Shown: positions 13,287 through 15,465 of the stretch, piece after piece
How positions within the stretch are numbered: position 1 is the first letter of the stretch
Layout of the letters: every line of letters begins with the position of its first letter
Origin: Oscillibacter sp.
GTDB lineage: Bacteria > Bacillota > Clostridia > Oscillospirales > Oscillospiraceae
NCBI GenBank assembly: GCA_020025415.1
Contig: JAHHSB010000016.1
Coordinates: 1-15,465 of the forward strand
Length of the DNA stretch: 15,465 nt
Direction of reading: 5' to 3'
Translations under genes and position numbers: made by a program
Notes under the pieces: generated by a model
What the model was told of the DNA's origin: nothing
The model's database searches: none
What the model saw: the letters and a program-made list of their open reading frames with translations, nothing else

Positions 13287-15278
13287 ATGGGCAAACTTTC
13301 TAAAAAGCAGCGGCGGGAGCTGCTGCGCATTCTGCTGGCCGCGGCAGGGCTGGTGATCATCCAGCTGCTGCCCGGGTCGGTGTGGCTGCCGGTGGGGATT
13401 CCCCTTTTCTCCGTCTCCCACGTCAGCGCCGACGGGGAGGCGGCTTTTTCCCTGGCCAGCTGGGCGCTCTACCTCATCCCCTATCTGATCGTGGGCTGGG
13501 ATGTGCTGTACCGGGCCGGGCGGAACATCGCCCACGGCCAGATTTTTGACGAGAACTTTCTGATGTCCATCGCCACGCTGGGGGCCTTTGCCACCGGGGA
13601 ATACGCCGAGGCGGTGTTCGTCATGCTCTTTTACCAGGTGGGCGAGCTGTTCCAGGACTACGCCGTAGGGAAGTCCCGCCGCTCCATCGCCGCGCTGATG
13701 GACATCCGGCCGGACACCGCCAATCTGGAGCTGCCGGAAGGCGGCACCGAGGAGGTGGACCCGGAAGACGTGGCGGTGGATGCCGTCATCGTCGTCAAGC
13801 CCGGGGAGCGAGTGCCTCTGGACGGCGTGGTGCTGGAGGGCCGCTCGTCCCTGGATACCTCCGCCCTTACCGGCGAGGCGGTGCCTCGGGACGTGGAGCC
13901 GGGGGACGACGTCATCAGCGGCTGCGTCAACCAAACGGGGCTGCTGCGGGTGCGGGTCACCCGGCCGTGCAGCGAGTCCACCGTCTCCAAGATCCTGGAT
14001 CTGGTGGAAAACGCCAGCGAGAAGAAGGCGGCCAGCGAGGCCTTCATCACCCGCTTCGCCCGGTACTACACCCCCTGCGTGGTGCTGGCAGCCGCGGCGC
14101 TGTTTGTCCTGCCCTCCGCCGCCCTAGCCCTGCTGCCGGCAGAGGCGCTGCCCGCCTTTCTGGCCGGCACCGTGTGGTCGGAGTGGCTCCACCGGGCGCT
14201 GATCTTCCTGGTGATCTCCTGTCCCTGCGCGTTGGTGATCTCCGTGCCGCTGAGCTTTTTCGGCGGCATCGGCGGGGCCAGCAAGTGCGGCATCCTGGTC
14301 AAGGGCGGGAACTTTCTGGAGGCCCTGGCCCGGGCAGAGATCGTGGCCTTTGACAAGACCGGCACGCTGACCCAGGGGCGCTTCACTGTCACCGCCGCGG
14401 AGCCCCAGCCGGGCTTTACCCGGCAGGCGCTGCTGGAGTACGCCGCCCTGGCGGAGGCCTGGTCCGACCATCCCATCTCCCAATCCCTGCGGGCGGCCTG
14501 CGTCCCGGCGCCGGACCCCGGCCGGGTGGGCACCGGGGCAGAGGAGCTGGCGGGCCTGGGCGTCCGGGCCACGGTGGACGGCAAGCCGGTGTACGTAGGC
14601 AACTCGCGGCTGATGGAGCAGGCGGGCCTGACCATTGTCCCCGACACCGAGGGCGGCACCGCCGTCTATGTGGCGGTGGACGGGGCTTACGCCGGGCGCA
14701 TCCGCATCGCGGACCTTTTAAAAGACGACGCAGTGGAGGCGGTGCAGGCCCTGAAAGCCTGCGGCGTCGGAAAGACGGTGCTCCTCACCGGCGACACCCC
14801 AGCTGCCGCCCGGGCTGCCGCTCAGGCCCTGAGGGTGGATGACTTCCACGCCCAGCTCCTGCCGGCAGACAAGGTTGCCCTCACCGAGCAGCTGCTGGCG
14901 GAAACCTCTCCCGGCGGCAAGCTGGTGTTCGTGGGGGATGGCATCAACGACGCGCCGGTGCTCAGCCGGGCGGATGTGGGCATCGCCATGGGGGCCCTGG
15001 GTTCCGACGCCGCCATCGAGGCGGCGGACGTGGTGCTGATGGACGACAAGCCCTCCAAGATCGCCGCGGCTGTCCGCATCGCCCGCCGGACGGTACGGAT
15101 CGTGCGGCAGAACATCACGCTGGCCCTGGGGGTGAAGCTGTTGGTGCTGATCCTAGGTGCCCTGGGGAAGGCCAGCATGTGGATGGCGGTGTTCGCCGAC
15201 GTGGGCGTGGCCCTGATCGCCATTTTAAACGCCACCCGCTGCCTGAAAGGGGACCCGAATCCCCCCTCCAAACTCTAA
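13287..15278 (+). CDS. cadA: Zn/Cd/Pb-exporting P1B-type ATPase
   Basis: This 663-aa membrane pump exports divalent soft metals using ATP. It has an actuator domain with TGE (195-197), transmembrane metal motif CPC (312-314), phosphorylation motif DKTGT (356-360), SDHP (393-396) in the nucleotide domain and GDGINDAP (550-557). The late membrane pair K617 and D638 (ADVGVALIAILNA) is diagnostic for the P1B-2 Zn/Cd/Pb group. About eight membrane helices are expected, the first at about 12-30. The N-terminal HMA domain usual in CadA/ZntA is missing and is supplied by the preceding 72-aa gene. Start: ATG behind ACGGAG; a TTG 17 codons upstream overlaps the hairpin and lacks an SD. Specificity among Zn, Cd and Pb is not resolved by sequence. 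Confidence 0.95.
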   Translation: MGKLSKKQRRELLRILLAAAGLVIIQLLPGSVWLPVGIPLFSVSHVSADGEAAFSLASWALYLIPYLIVGWDVLYRAGRNIAHGQIFDENFLMSIATLGAFATGEYAEAVFVMLFYQVGELFQDYAVGKSRRSIAALMDIRPDTANLELPEGGTEEVDPEDVAVDAVIVVKPGERVPLDGVVLEGRSSLDTSALTGEAVPRDVEPGDDVISGCVNQTGLLRVRVTRPCSESTVSKILDLVENASEKKAASEAFITRFARYYTPCVVLAAAALFVLPSAALALLPAEALPAFLAGTVWSEWLHRALIFLVISCPCALVISVPLSFFGGIGGASKCGILVKGGNFLEALARAEIVAFDKTGTLTQGRFTVTAAEPQPGFTRQALLEYAALAEAWSDHPISQSLRAACVPAPDPGRVGTGAEELAGLGVRATVDGKPVYVGNSRLMEQAGLTIVPDTEGGTAVYVAVDGAYAGRIRIADLLKDDAVEAVQALKACGVGKTVLLTGDTPAAARAAAQALRVDDFHAQLLPADKVALTEQLLAETSPGGKLVFVGDGINDAPVLSRADVGIAMGALGSDAAIEAADVVLMDDKPSKIAAAVRIARRTVRIVRQNITLALGVKLLVLILGALGKASMWMAVFADVGVALIAILNATRCLKGDPNPPSKL

Positions 15279-15317
15279 GAAAAGAGGCCGCCGCTTTAAA
15301 AGCGGCGGCCTCTTTTC
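15279..15317. terminator. Terminator of the metal-efflux operon
   Basis: A 16-bp perfect stem, 15279-15294 with 15302-15317, has A-rich left and T-rich right ends. It begins directly after the ATPase stop. Its symmetry would let it work in both directions. Confidence 0.9.
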
Positions 15318-15417
15318 TCATCCCCTGGGTGGAAAGCCGGCCTTTCCCCGGGCAATTTTCCAGAGTTTTTGCCCCATTCCCTCTTTTTTTCCCCGACGGT
15401 TGGTGTAAAATGGAGAT

Positions 15418-15465
15418 ATGATTTCCTCAAATCCCCACGCCCGCCGGCGGCCCCCGCCCGCGGCG
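15418..15465 (+). CDS. Possible start of a gene running off the window
   Basis: An ATG at 15418 opens a frame of 16 codons (MISSNPHARRRPPPAA) to the window edge. A TAAAAT box (15406-15411) and GGAG precede it, but the -10 is too close for both to serve the same start, and no good -35 is seen. The region 15318-15417 shows nothing else. Only a tentative call. Confidence 0.25.
   Translation, partial: MISSNPHARRRPPPAA

Overview
The window looks like chromosomal DNA from a GC-rich, butyrate-forming anaerobic Clostridium relative, most likely in the Oscillospiraceae (the Flavonifractor / Oscillibacter / Intestinimonas neighbourhood). This is inferred from strong Firmicutes Shine-Dalgarno sites (GGAGG type), GC-rich codon use, AT-rich intergenic promoters, SepF, an acyl-CoA dehydrogenase with EtfBA, phosphate butyryltransferase and two butyrate kinases. 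The species cannot be named from sequence reading alone.

Layout. (1) 31-4620, minus strand: a four-gene operon for an acyl-CoA dehydrogenase, EtfB, EtfA and a GlcD-type FAD 2-hydroxyacid dehydrogenase. It has a consensus promoter whose spacer carries a palindromic operator, and it ends in a terminator. (2) 4765-5721, plus strand: a divergent GntR/FadR-family regulator with its own promoter, a Rex-box-like site and a terminator. (3) 5874-8190, plus: phosphate butyryltransferase (ptb) and butyrate kinase (buk), separated by a 27-bp perfect hairpin. (4) 8206-8399: a tRNA-Ser(CGA) unit with promoter and terminator, then about 350 bp of gene-free DNA with a possible mobile-element scar. (5) 8745-9456, minus: a HAD-family phosphatase. 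(6) 9545-10735, plus: a second, diverged butyrate kinase. (7) 10777-11802, minus: sepF-greA. (8) 11892-12485, minus: a hotdog-fold thioesterase. (9) 12512-15317, plus: a metal-resistance operon of a CadC-like ArsR sensor, a free-standing HMA metallochaperone domain and a Zn/Cd/Pb P1B-type ATPase. The last 48 bases may begin another gene.

How the genes may work together. The first half reads as a carbon and energy module. The GlcD-type enzyme would oxidise a 2-hydroxyacid (lactate is the leading guess) and pass electrons to EtfAB. The acyl-CoA dehydrogenase in the same operon would use EtfAB at a crotonyl-CoA/butyryl-CoA-type step, and Ptb plus Buk would convert the acyl-CoA to acid and ATP. 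The divergent FadR-type regulator and related-looking sites in the acd, gntR and ptb promoters suggest common control; this is inference. The second half is unrelated housekeeping plus metal efflux. I saw no CRISPR array, phage gene or intact insertion sequence.
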